Under the pieces are notes generated by a model. It searched no databases, was not told where the DNA came from, and worked only from the letters and a program-made list of their open reading frames with translations. Positions 1-5,146 of a stretch of 5,146 nucleotides of DNA are shown here, piece after piece (position 1 is the stretch's first letter; every line of letters begins with the position of its first letter). The translations under genes and the position numbers were made by a program. The DNA lies in the NCBI GenBank assembly GCA_003453515.1, contig DMLD01000186.1:1-5146 (forward strand), read 5' to 3'. The stretch is from Lachnospiraceae bacterium (GTDB lineage Bacteria; Bacillota; Clostridia; Lachnospirales; Lachnospiraceae).

Positions 1-501
1 ATAAAGGAGTACGGCGAAGAGCGGTTTGCCGGCTCCATAGCAAGAAATATAGTAAGGTATCGTGAAGAGAAAGAGATAGAAACGACCTTTGAGCTTGTGG
101 ACATCATAAGACATTCGATGCCACAGCGGATGAAAAATGCGCAGGGACATCCTGCGAGAAGAACCTTTCAGGCGCTCAGGATAGAGTGCAACCACGAGCT
201 GAGCGTTCTCGAGGGATCGATAGGAGATATGATAAGCCTGCTGAAGCCGGGCGGACGGCTCGCGATCATCACCTTTCATTCGCTTGAGGACAGGATAGTC
301 AAGAAGGCCTTCAAGGAGGCAGAGGATCCCTGTATATGCCCGCCGAACTTTCCGGTGTGCGTATGCGGAAGAAAGCCGCTTGGAACCATGGATCCGCACA
401 AGCCTGTCATTCCGTCGGAAAAAGAGATAGCAAGCAACAACAGATCGAGAAGTGCAAAGCTTAGAGTATTTGTCAGAAATGATGGAGGAGTATATGAGTA
501 A
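1..501 (+). CDS. rsmH: RsmH (MraW), 16S rRNA m4C1402 methyltransferase, C-terminal part (5' end outside window)
   Basis: The frame is open from base 1 to TAA at 499-501, giving 166 residues. The family is usually about 310 residues, so the N-terminal SAM-binding half lies upstream. RsmH uses S-adenosylmethionine to N4-methylate C1402 of 16S rRNA in the ribosomal P site (family knowledge). Seen in order: YGEERFAGSIARNIV (residues 4-18 of the fragment), HPARRTFQALRIE, GGRLAIITFHSLEDRIVK, then a four-cysteine cluster CIC-PPNFPV-CVCG (codons at 331-366), and the closing PSEKEIASNNRSRSAKLRV segment. All are hallmark RsmH blocks. The cysteine cluster (CxC-x6-CxC) is typical of Firmicutes members and may bind a metal, which is inference. 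The gene overlaps the downstream ftsL start by 8 nt, and its last codons carry the ftsL ribosome binding site, so the two are translationally coupled. The GTG at 97 is internal, not a start. Identification is very secure. Confidence 0.97.
   Translation: MKEYGEERFAGSIARNIVRYREEKEIETTFELVDIIRHSMPQRMKNAQGHPARRTFQALRIECNHELSVLEGSIGDMISLLKPGGRLAIITFHSLEDRIVKKAFKEAEDPCICPPNFPVCVCGRKPLGTMDPHKPVIPSEKEIASNNRSRSAKLRVFVRNDGGVYE
484..488 (+). promoter_or_regulatory. Ribosome binding site for ftsL, inside the rsmH 3' end
   Basis: GGAGG lies 5 nt before ATG 494 and inside the last rsmH codons. It favours 494 over the upstream in-frame candidates GTG 452, ATG 479 and ATG 482, none of which has a purine-rich site at a proper distance. 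Confidence 0.75.
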
Positions 502-967
502 CAACGAAAGAAAGTGGGTCGACAGAGACAACATCTATGTATTCGGTACTGCGGCAAGGGCGTATGACACCATGCCGGACTTCGATGAACACGAGGGACG
601 CAGGGTCAGCAGAGAGCCGAGAGTTATCGAAAGACCTGTAAGTAAGCCCAGGATCGACCTTTTTTCGGTAGGTTTGATCGTTCTTACATTTGCTGCAGTG
701 ATGATCGTCGGAATTATTTACTTAAATCTAAATTTTCAGTCTACCTATTTGTCGAAAAGTGTGGTAAAATTACAAGGTGAGGTGGTTGAGCTTCAAAAAT
801 CAAACACCGCCATGTCAGAACAATTGGAGGATGGGGTAAACTTAAAGGAGATATACAAGAAGGCGACAAAGGAGCTCGGTATGAAGCCGATGAAGAAGTC
901 GCAGATCGTCACATATCTCTCCAAAAAGACCAATGAGATTCGCCAGTATGCTGCGATCCCGGAGTGA
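494..967 (+). CDS. ftsL: FtsL-like bitopic cell-division protein (septum formation initiator type)
   Basis: This is a 157-residue protein with a cytoplasmic N-terminus (about residues 1-53), one membrane span (about 55-78, LFSVGLIVLTFAAVMIVGII) and an extracytoplasmic part. The outer part begins with a heptad-like stretch (about 82-112, KLQGEVVELQKSNTAMSEQL) that should form a coiled coil, then a short region containing LKEIYKKATKELGMKPMKK. That last block, with a Leu-Gly-Met turn after the coil, is typical of FtsL/DivIC family proteins. In the family these proteins form a complex with DivIB/FtsQ and activate FtsW and its partner PBP. Position between rsmH and a class B PBP is the classic ftsL slot. 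FtsL is poorly conserved in sequence, so the call rests on topology, size and neighbours more than on identity; a DivIC-like paralogue is the alternative. The cytoplasmic part carries NIYVFGTAARAYD, discussed as a finding. Start 494 was chosen for GGAGG 5 nt upstream and the 8-nt overlap with rsmH. Confidence 0.85.
   Translation: MSNNERKWVDRDNIYVFGTAARAYDTMPDFDEHEGRRVSREPRVIERPVSKPRIDLFSVGLIVLTFAAVMIVGIIYLNLNFQSTYLSKSVVKLQGEVVELQKSNTAMSEQLEDGVNLKEIYKKATKELGMKPMKKSQIVTYLSKKTNEIRQYAAIPE
762..770 (+). promoter_or_regulatory. Possible extended -10 promoter element inside ftsL (weak)
   Basis: TGGTAAAAT matches the extended -10 pattern TGnTAtAAT with one mismatch in the hexamer. It sits in the most AT-rich stretch of the window (about 700-840). 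No acceptable -35 hexamer is found 16-18 bases upstream. If active it would drive the PBP, mraY and ftsW, but the match could be chance in AT-rich sequence coding for a membrane span and coil. Confidence 0.15.
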
Positions 968-979
968 CCCCTTGGATTT

Positions 980-3079
980 ATGAGCGACAGACAACGATAT
1001 GAGCGCCGCGATGGGCGCTATTCACACAGAAGAAGAGGCAAAACAAGACGATTTACAAAGAGGATGCGACGTGCTCTTTTCGTCTTTTTTGTACTCTTCT
1101 TTTTGGGGTTTACGACCCTGTTGATAAGGATATTCATGCTCGATAAAAATGACGGCAACCGCTACAGAAAGGCGGCGCTGGCACAGCAGTCCTATACCAA
1201 TTCCACGCTTAATTTTCAGCGCGGAGCCATAAGAGACAGGAACAAAACGACACTTGCGGTCTCAGTCAGGAGATACAACCTGATACTTGAGCCGAGGACA
1301 TTAAACAACAATGATGAGATGCATGTAAATACGGTTGAGGCACTGGCGACGTATTTTAACATCGACAGAGATAAGCTGGAGACCATCATCGCTGAAAAGC
1401 CCAATTCCATGTATGAGCACGTGGACGAGCTCAAGGAGATAACCGATGAGCAGGTGGAGGGATTCCGCGAGAAGATGTCAAATGATGACACCATAGACGG
1501 CGTATGGTTTGAGGAGACCTTCTCGAGGTCGTATCCTCTGAATGAGGTTGCCTGCAATATAATCGGATTCCTCGGAAGCGATGATCAGGGAACATACGGC
1601 ATCGAGGAGAGCTACAACGAGGAGCTGAACGGCACGACGGGCAGGGAATACGGATATTTTGACAACAACATGAACCTGCAGCGAACCATCAAAAACGCAA
1701 AGGACGGAAACGAGGTCATCCTGACGATAGACGCCCATGTTCAGCAGGTCGTGGAGCAGCAGATAAGGTGGTTCCAGAAGTCGGGCGCGGGTCCTGCGAA
1801 GCACGTCGGTGTGATGCTCATGGATCCGAGAAGCGGCGAGATACTTGCCATGGCGTCGGAGTCGAGCTTTGATCTCAACAACCCGAGGACCCTTGAAAGC
1901 ATGTACTCGGCAAAGCAGATCAGTAAGATGAGTGAGGATGAGACGAAGGAAAACCTCATGACGATGTGGTCGAATTTCTGCATAGGATCGGCGTATGAGC
2001 CGGGCTCGACCTTTAAACCGTTTACGATCGCTGCGGCGCTTGACGAGGCTATTGTAAATCAGAATTTCACAACGGATTGCAAGGGAGTTCTCGATGTCAG
2101 CGGTTCAAAGATACACTGTGCGAACAGAGCCGGTCACGGAACACTGAATCTTCAGCACATACTCATGGAATCCTGCAATATCGGACTTATGGAGATAGCC
2201 GCCAGGCTTGGCAGGACAAAGTTTTCCAATTACACTAAGCTCTACGGATTCGGACAGCGCACGGGTATAGATCTCCCCGGTGAAACATCGGGACTCATAC
2301 ACAGTGAGGACAAGCTAAATCCCGTCGAGCTCGCGACAAGCAGCTTCGGGCAGACACAGACCGTCACCATGGTGCAGATGATGAGCGGGTTTTGCTCTCT
2401 GATAAACGGCGGGAAATACTATCTGCCGCATCTGGTAAAGGAGATAAGGACTGCCGAGGGCGATCCCGTCGAGAAAAAGGAGCCGGTCATTGTCAAGGAG
2501 ACGACATCCGCGGAGACATCGACCCTGATGAGGAAATTTTTAAAGGCGACCGTTGAGGACGGAACAGCGAAGCCGGCTGCGGTTGCAGGCTATGAGGTCG
2601 GAGGCAAGACCGGTACCGCGGAAAAAAGACCCGTCTCCGAGAAGAATTATCTGGTCTCATTTATAGGTGCGGTTCCCATATCCGATCCTGAGGTCGCGAT
2701 ATATGTCGTTATAGATGAGCCGAATGTGGAGGATCAGGCGCATTCGACATATGCAACGGAGTTTGCGAGCCGTATACTGAAAAAGGTCCTTCCGTTCCTC
2801 GGCATCTATGGTGATGAGTCGCAGATGAAGTCGGATGACAAGTCGGACAAAAAAACAGAGGATGCCATAAAGCCCGAGGACAGTAAAGAAGCCGAGAGTG
2901 AACAAGGACAGAGTGATCCCGAATCCGGGGATAAGCCGGAGACAACAGAGGGAGAGAGCTCATCCGGAGCTGGGGATGAAGGGCAATCCGAGGAAGGCTC
3001 AGAGGGTGAAGGCTCCGAAAACGAGGCTTCCGGAGATTGTGATACATCCGAGGAAACCGAACAAAATGAAAACGAATGA
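980..3079 (+). CDS. ftsI: Class B penicillin-binding protein, division transpeptidase (FtsI/PbpB/SpoVD group) with acidic C-terminal tail
   Basis: This 699-residue D,D-transpeptidase crosslinks septal peptidoglycan made by its SEDS partner. A very basic cytoplasmic N-terminus (1-31; 15 Arg/Lys) precedes one membrane anchor (about 32-53). The PBP-dimer/pedestal domain follows (about 78-235) with RGAIRDRNKTTLAVS at 81-95 and GTYGIEESYNEELNG at 204-218. The transpeptidase domain (about 270-608) has all three motifs: S343-T-F-K346 (nucleophile S343, codon at 2006), S398-C-N400 and K543-T-G-T546. LPGETSG (432-438) and SSFGQ (454-458) also fit. Residues 612-699 form an acidic low-complexity tail; no PASTA domain is seen, unlike B. 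subtilis PbpB and SpoVD. C380 and C399 recall the SpoVD redox pair. The start is 12 nt after the ftsL stop, with only a weak GGA at 974-976; no better in-frame start exists, and the next ATG (1064) would remove the basic segment. Whether the vegetative (ftsI/pbpB) or sporulation (spoVD) name fits best is unsettled; the class is certain. Confidence 0.96.
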   Translation: MSDRQRYERRDGRYSHRRRGKTRRFTKRMRRALFVFFVLFFLGFTTLLIRIFMLDKNDGNRYRKAALAQQSYTNSTLNFQRGAIRDRNKTTLAVSVRRYNLILEPRTLNNNDEMHVNTVEALATYFNIDRDKLETIIAEKPNSMYEHVDELKEITDEQVEGFREKMSNDDTIDGVWFEETFSRSYPLNEVACNIIGFLGSDDQGTYGIEESYNEELNGTTGREYGYFDNNMNLQRTIKNAKDGNEVILTIDAHVQQVVEQQIRWFQKSGAGPAKHVGVMLMDPRSGEILAMASESSFDLNNPRTLESMYSAKQISKMSEDETKENLMTMWSNFCIGSAYEPGSTFKPFTIAAALDEAIVNQNFTTDCKGVLDVSGSKIHCANRAGHGTLNLQHILMESCNIGLMEIAARLGRTKFSNYTKLYGFGQRTGIDLPGETSGLIHSEDKLNPVELATSSFGQTQTVTMVQMMSGFCSLINGGKYYLPHLVKEIRTAEGDPVEKKEPVIVKETTSAETSTLMRKFLKATVEDGTAKPAAVAGYEVGGKTGTAEKRPVSEKNYLVSFIGAVPISDPEVAIYVVIDEPNVEDQAHSTYATEFASRILKKVLPFLGIYGDESQMKSDDKSDKKTEDAIKPEDSKEAESEQGQSDPESGDKPETTEGESSSGAGDEGQSEEGSEGEGSENEASGDCDTSEETEQNENE
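2813..3076 (+). other. Segment encoding the acidic low-complexity tail of the PBP, with short in-frame direct repeats
   Basis: It encodes residues 612-699 of the PBP: 33 Asp/Glu against 7 Lys and no Arg, His or aromatic residue; the rest is mostly Ser, Gly, Gln, Asn, Thr and Pro. The strand is strongly purine-rich. GAAGGCTC occurs at 2993-3000 and 3008-3015 (15 nt apart) and ATCCGAGGAA at 2986-2995 and 3046-3055 (60 nt apart). Both spacings keep frame, so growth by small duplications is plausible. A class B PBP has its C-terminus outside the membrane, so the tail should be in the wall space. It contains a single cysteine (C687). Confidence 0.85.
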
Positions 3080-3082
3080 TAC

Positions 3083-3088
3083 GAGGTG
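3083..3088 (+). promoter_or_regulatory. Ribosome binding site for mraY
   Basis: GAGGTG lies 6 nt before ATG 3095. It overlaps the only other in-frame candidate, GTG 3086, which would add three residues and lacks a site of its own at a proper distance. This decides the start at 3095. Confidence 0.8.
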
Positions 3089-3094
3089 AATAAA

Positions 3095-4072
3095 ATGTCA
3101 GTGGATTTTGTAAGAGAAGTATTGCCGATCATATTGTCCTTCGCGATAGTTGCGATATTGACGCCGTTTATGATACCTATGCTCAGGCGTCTCAAATTCG
3201 GACAGACAGAGCGTGAGGACGGACCCCAGTCACACCTCAGCAAAACGGGTACTCCCACCATGGGAGGGATAGCAATTCTGATAGGACTGCTTATCCCGTC
3301 GCTGTTTTACTTAAGGACCTGTCCCGAGATCATACCGATACTCATGATGACGATAGGCTTTGGAGTGATAGGCTGTATAGATGATCTTATCAAGGTCATG
3401 AAAAAGCAGTCCGACGGATTGTCACCCCTGCAGAAGATGGCACTCCAGTTTGTGCTGACCGCGGGCTTTTTGGTATATTATTTTCTTGTTGAGAAAAAGG
3501 AAGCTGTTGTACATATTCCCTTTACCGATATGTGCTTTACGATGCCGGTGTGGCTGTTTTGTATATTCGTTTTCTTCGTCGTGCTTGGCACGGTGAACGG
3601 GACAAATCTTACAGACGGACTGGACGGACTTGTCTCGGGCGTGACCTGTGTGGTCGCGATATTTTTCATGATAGTAACGAGAAATGCCGCGCCGGGTATG
3701 GAGCCAATGTCGGGGGCTATGCTTGGAGCGCTTATGGGCTTTCTGCTTTTTAATTCGCATCCCGCGAGCGTGTTTATGGGAGATACGGGATCTCTTGCGA
3801 TCGGCGGCTGGCTCTCGTCAATGTGTATACTTTTGTACGATCCGCTGTTGATAATCATTGTCGGCTTCATTTATCTCGTTGAGGTCATATCCGATATACT
3901 GCAGGTTGGCTATTTCAAGCTGACACACGGAAAAAGACTGTTCAAGATGGCGCCGATACATCATCATTTTGAGCTGATGGGTATGAGTGAGATACAGATA
4001 GGAACGATGTTCATGGTGATCACTGTTATACTGTGCCTGGTGGGTCTGCTATCACATCCTGCGGGGCTGTGA
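3095..4072 (+). CDS. mraY: MraY, phospho-N-acetylmuramoyl-pentapeptide transferase
   Basis: MraY moves phospho-MurNAc-pentapeptide from UDP to undecaprenyl phosphate, making lipid I and UMP, the first membrane step of peptidoglycan synthesis. The protein is 325 residues, close to the family norm of about 320-360, with about ten hydrophobic segments. Family blocks in order: FGQTEREDGPQSHLSKTGTP (35-54) leading into TMGG, the D96-D97 pair in CIDDLIK, NGTNLTDGLDGL (168-179) with N171, D174 and D177, FMGDTGSLAIGG (227-238) with D230, and the H289-H290-H291 signature in KMAPIHHHFELMG. D96, D97 and D230 correspond to the conserved aspartates linked to Mg2+ binding and catalysis in the family. Every hallmark is present and nothing is truncated. 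The start follows the PBP stop by 15 nt with a good GAGGTG site. The usual next gene, murD, is absent; ftsW follows. Its TGA overlaps an ATG (ATGA-type TGATG) that opens a six-codon frame. Confidence 0.98.
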   Translation: MSVDFVREVLPIILSFAIVAILTPFMIPMLRRLKFGQTEREDGPQSHLSKTGTPTMGGIAILIGLLIPSLFYLRTCPEIIPILMMTIGFGVIGCIDDLIKVMKKQSDGLSPLQKMALQFVLTAGFLVYYFLVEKKEAVVHIPFTDMCFTMPVWLFCIFVFFVVLGTVNGTNLTDGLDGLVSGVTCVVAIFFMIVTRNAAPGMEPMSGAMLGALMGFLLFNSHPASVFMGDTGSLAIGGWLSSMCILLYDPLLIIIVGFIYLVEVISDILQVGYFKLTHGKRLFKMAPIHHHFELMGMSEIQIGTMFMVITVILCLVGLLSHPAGL

Positions 4073-4124
4073 TGGTTAAAGGTATTGTATGACCGGCATT
4101 TTCCAAGGAAGTCAGGAGTATTTG
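4073..4124 (+). other. mraY-ftsW gap containing a stop-start-coupled six-codon reading frame
   Basis: The 52-nt gap carries the ftsW ribosome binding site near its right end. At its left end the mraY stop is embedded in TGATG; that ATG (4072-4074) opens ATG GTT AAA GGT ATT GTA TGA (MVKGIV, ending at 4092). No terminator hairpin is visible; TTCC-AA-GGAA at 4101-4110 is a 4-bp stem with a 2-nt loop and no T-tract, which is too weak to count. There is no room for murD, and no evidence that the short frame is translated. Confidence 0.5.
4114..4118 (+). promoter_or_regulatory. Ribosome binding site for ftsW
   Basis: AGGAG lies 6 nt before ATG 4125, an ideal distance. It fixes the ftsW start, which gives the short basic cytoplasmic N-terminus expected before the first membrane span. 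Confidence 0.85.
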
Positions 4125-5146
4125 ATGGAGAACAGTGTAAAGAGAAGAAGACGTGAGGAAAGAATAAGAAAACGCAGAGAAGGCGCAGACGGTGGGTTCG
4201 ACTACAGCCTTCTCCTTATCACGTTCTGCATCATCGGCTTCGGGATGCTCATGATATACAGCGCGAGCTCATACTCGGCGCAGGTCAAGTACCATGACAG
4301 CACGTATTTTCTGAGACGTCAGGCGATAAACGTGATCATAGGGATGGTCATGATGCTTGCAGCGATAAAGTTTAATTACAGATGGCTCATAAAGCCTCTC
4401 ACGATACTTCGGTTTCACCTCGTGAAGCTCGTATATTGGTGTGCCGTGGTACTGCAGGTGCTTGTGCTGTTTCAGGCAGGAGGTATCAACGGAGCAAACA
4501 GATGGCTGAGGATCGGACCGATATCCTTTCAGCCGGCGGAGGTCACCAAGGTTGCCATCATCCTCATAAGTGCGTATTATCTGAGCACGATACCCGAGAG
4601 AGTATCCGATACCAAGAGGATGCTGAGGCTGTTTTTTTCGGTAAGCTTACCGCTCCTTCTTGTGGCAAAGGAGGATCTGAGCAGTGCGATAGTCATTTTT
4701 ATCATAGCCTATGCGCTCGGGTTCATGGTCGCGAAAAATAAGCTGCCGTATCTGGCTCTGTTCGGAGCCTTCGGCTTCGCGGGATATCTCTATGTCTTTC
4801 ACCTCGGAGCGGGCTTTCGTATGGATCGTATAGAGATATGGCTGAATCCTGAGGGACATCCGAAGGGGACACAGATCGTCCACGGTCTGTATGCCATAGC
4901 CTCGGGAGGGATATTCGGAGCCGGACTCGGAGAGAGCATGCAAAAGCTCGGATTTTTGCCGGAGCCTTACAATGACATGATATTTTCGGTCATATGCGAG
5001 GAGCTGGGTCTTGTCGGTGCAGGACTTGTGATACTGATGTTTGTCCTTCTTTGCTGGAGGATATATCTGGTGGCGATGCGCGCGCCCGACCTGTTTTCAT
5101 CGCTGATATGCGTCGGCGTAATGGTGCACATAGCTTCGCAGGCGAT
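4125..5146 (+). CDS. ftsW: FtsW, SEDS-family septal peptidoglycan glycosyltransferase (3' end outside window)
   Basis: The frame is open from ATG 4125 to the window edge: 340 complete codons plus two bases, so perhaps 40-80 residues are missing (FtsW is usually about 370-420). SEDS proteins polymerise lipid II into glycan strands and work with a class B PBP, here probably the one two genes upstream. A basic N-terminus (10 Arg/Lys in residues 1-18) precedes span 1, with GFGMLMIYSASSYSA at 38-52. Then come GINGANRWLRIGPISFQPAE (120-139), the start of a conserved SEDS block; a KEDLSS segment (182-187) where many SEDS proteins have xPDLGT; and the large outer loop HGLYAIASGGIFGAGLGES (253-271) followed by KLGFLPEPYNDMIF and EELGLVGA. 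D284 (codon at 4974) in PYNDMIF aligns with the essential aspartate of E. coli FtsW (D297) and RodA. RodA or SpoVE are alternatives by sequence, but the dcw position favours FtsW. Confidence 0.95.
   Translation, partial: MENSVKRRRREERIRKRREGADGGFDYSLLLITFCIIGFGMLMIYSASSYSAQVKYHDSTYFLRRQAINVIIGMVMMLAAIKFNYRWLIKPLTILRFHLVKLVYWCAVVLQVLVLFQAGGINGANRWLRIGPISFQPAEVTKVAIILISAYYLSTIPERVSDTKRMLRLFFSVSLPLLLVAKEDLSSAIVIFIIAYALGFMVAKNKLPYLALFGAFGFAGYLYVFHLGAGFRMDRIEIWLNPEGHPKGTQIVHGLYAIASGGIFGAGLGESMQKLGFLPEPYNDMIFSVICEELGLVGAGLVILMFVLLCWRIYLVAMRAPDLFSSLICVGVMVHIASQA

Noticed and set aside
452..493. Longer ftsL from GTG 452, or ATG 479/482
   Set aside because: These overlap rsmH deeply and lack a spaced ribosome binding site; ATG 494 has GGAGG at 5 nt.
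97..501. GTG at 97 as the start of a separate 134-residue gene
   Set aside because: The frame is open upstream to base 1, and the upstream residues (YGEERFAGSIARNIV) are canonical RsmH, so this is the interior of rsmH.
612..654. Regulatory role for the Arg/Glu-rich stretch of the FtsL cytoplasmic tail (residues 40-52)
   Set aside because: Charged residues before a membrane span are ordinary for bitopic proteins (positive-inside rule); no specific motif is visible.
965..982. FtsL-PBP fusion by TGA readthrough (both genes share a frame, with four sense codons between)
   Set aside because: The FtsL C-terminus is outside the membrane, whereas the PBP N-terminus is strongly basic and must be inside, so a fusion would have the wrong topology. 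Nothing indicates TGA recoding.
2898..3089. Forward 63-residue basic frame inside the PBP tail region
   Set aside because: It is a shifted reading of the purine-rich repeat segment, starts at an internal GTG with no ribosome binding site, and resembles no family I know.
2806..3261. Antisense 151-residue frame opposite the PBP tail and mraY start
   Set aside because: Its Ser/Pro-rich sequence is the complement of the biased Glu/Gly/Ser codons of the acidic tail; it crosses two real genes and shows no recognisable domain.
4101..4110. Hairpin TTCC-AA-GGAA as a terminator between mraY and ftsW
   Set aside because: It has four base pairs, a 2-nt loop and no T-tract; it cannot form a stable intrinsic terminator.
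4382..4741. 119-residue forward frame inside ftsW
   Set aside because: The ftsW frame through here carries the GINGANRW and QPAE motifs; the alternative frame has no membrane or domain signal.

Overview
The window is an interior slice of a dcw (division and cell wall) operon. All genes lie on the + strand, and almost every base is coding. From left to right it holds the 3' half of rsmH (mraW), a small bitopic FtsL-like divisome protein, a class B penicillin-binding protein of the FtsI/PbpB/SpoVD group, mraY, and the first 340 codons of ftsW, which runs off the right edge. The gene order, the RsmH cysteine cluster, GGAGG-type ribosome binding sites and heavy use of ATA (Ile) and AGA/AGG (Arg) codons point to a Gram-positive Clostridia, most likely a Lachnospiraceae-like gut or rumen anaerobe. 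The family-level assignment is inference from protein style, not from a marker gene.

Layout. rsmH ends at 501 and overlaps the ftsL start (494) by 8 nt. ftsL ends at 967, and the PBP starts 12 nt later (980) in the same reading frame with only a weak Shine-Dalgarno. The PBP ends at 3079; mraY begins at 3095 behind GAGGTG and ends at 4072. A 52-nt gap follows, then ftsW from 4125 behind AGGAG. There is no gap above 300 bases, no RNA gene, mobile element, CRISPR array, convincing terminator or strong promoter. The genes look co-transcribed from a promoter upstream of the window.

How the genes fit together. MraY makes lipid I at the inner membrane face. FtsW (SEDS glycosyltransferase) polymerises lipid II, and the class B PBP crosslinks the product, with the FtsL-like protein as the regulatory bitopic partner of that pair. 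RsmH methylates 16S rRNA and is a customary passenger of the cluster.

No new system is visible; this is a conserved housekeeping locus. Points worth a second look are: a cysteine pair in the PBP that matches the spacing of the redox-controlled pair of Bacillus subtilis SpoVD; an 88-residue acidic, repeat-bearing C-terminal tail in place of PASTA domains, preceded by an A7 run; the absence of murD between mraY and ftsW, with a stop-start-coupled 6-codon reading frame at that junction; and a divergent KEDLSS motif in FtsW.
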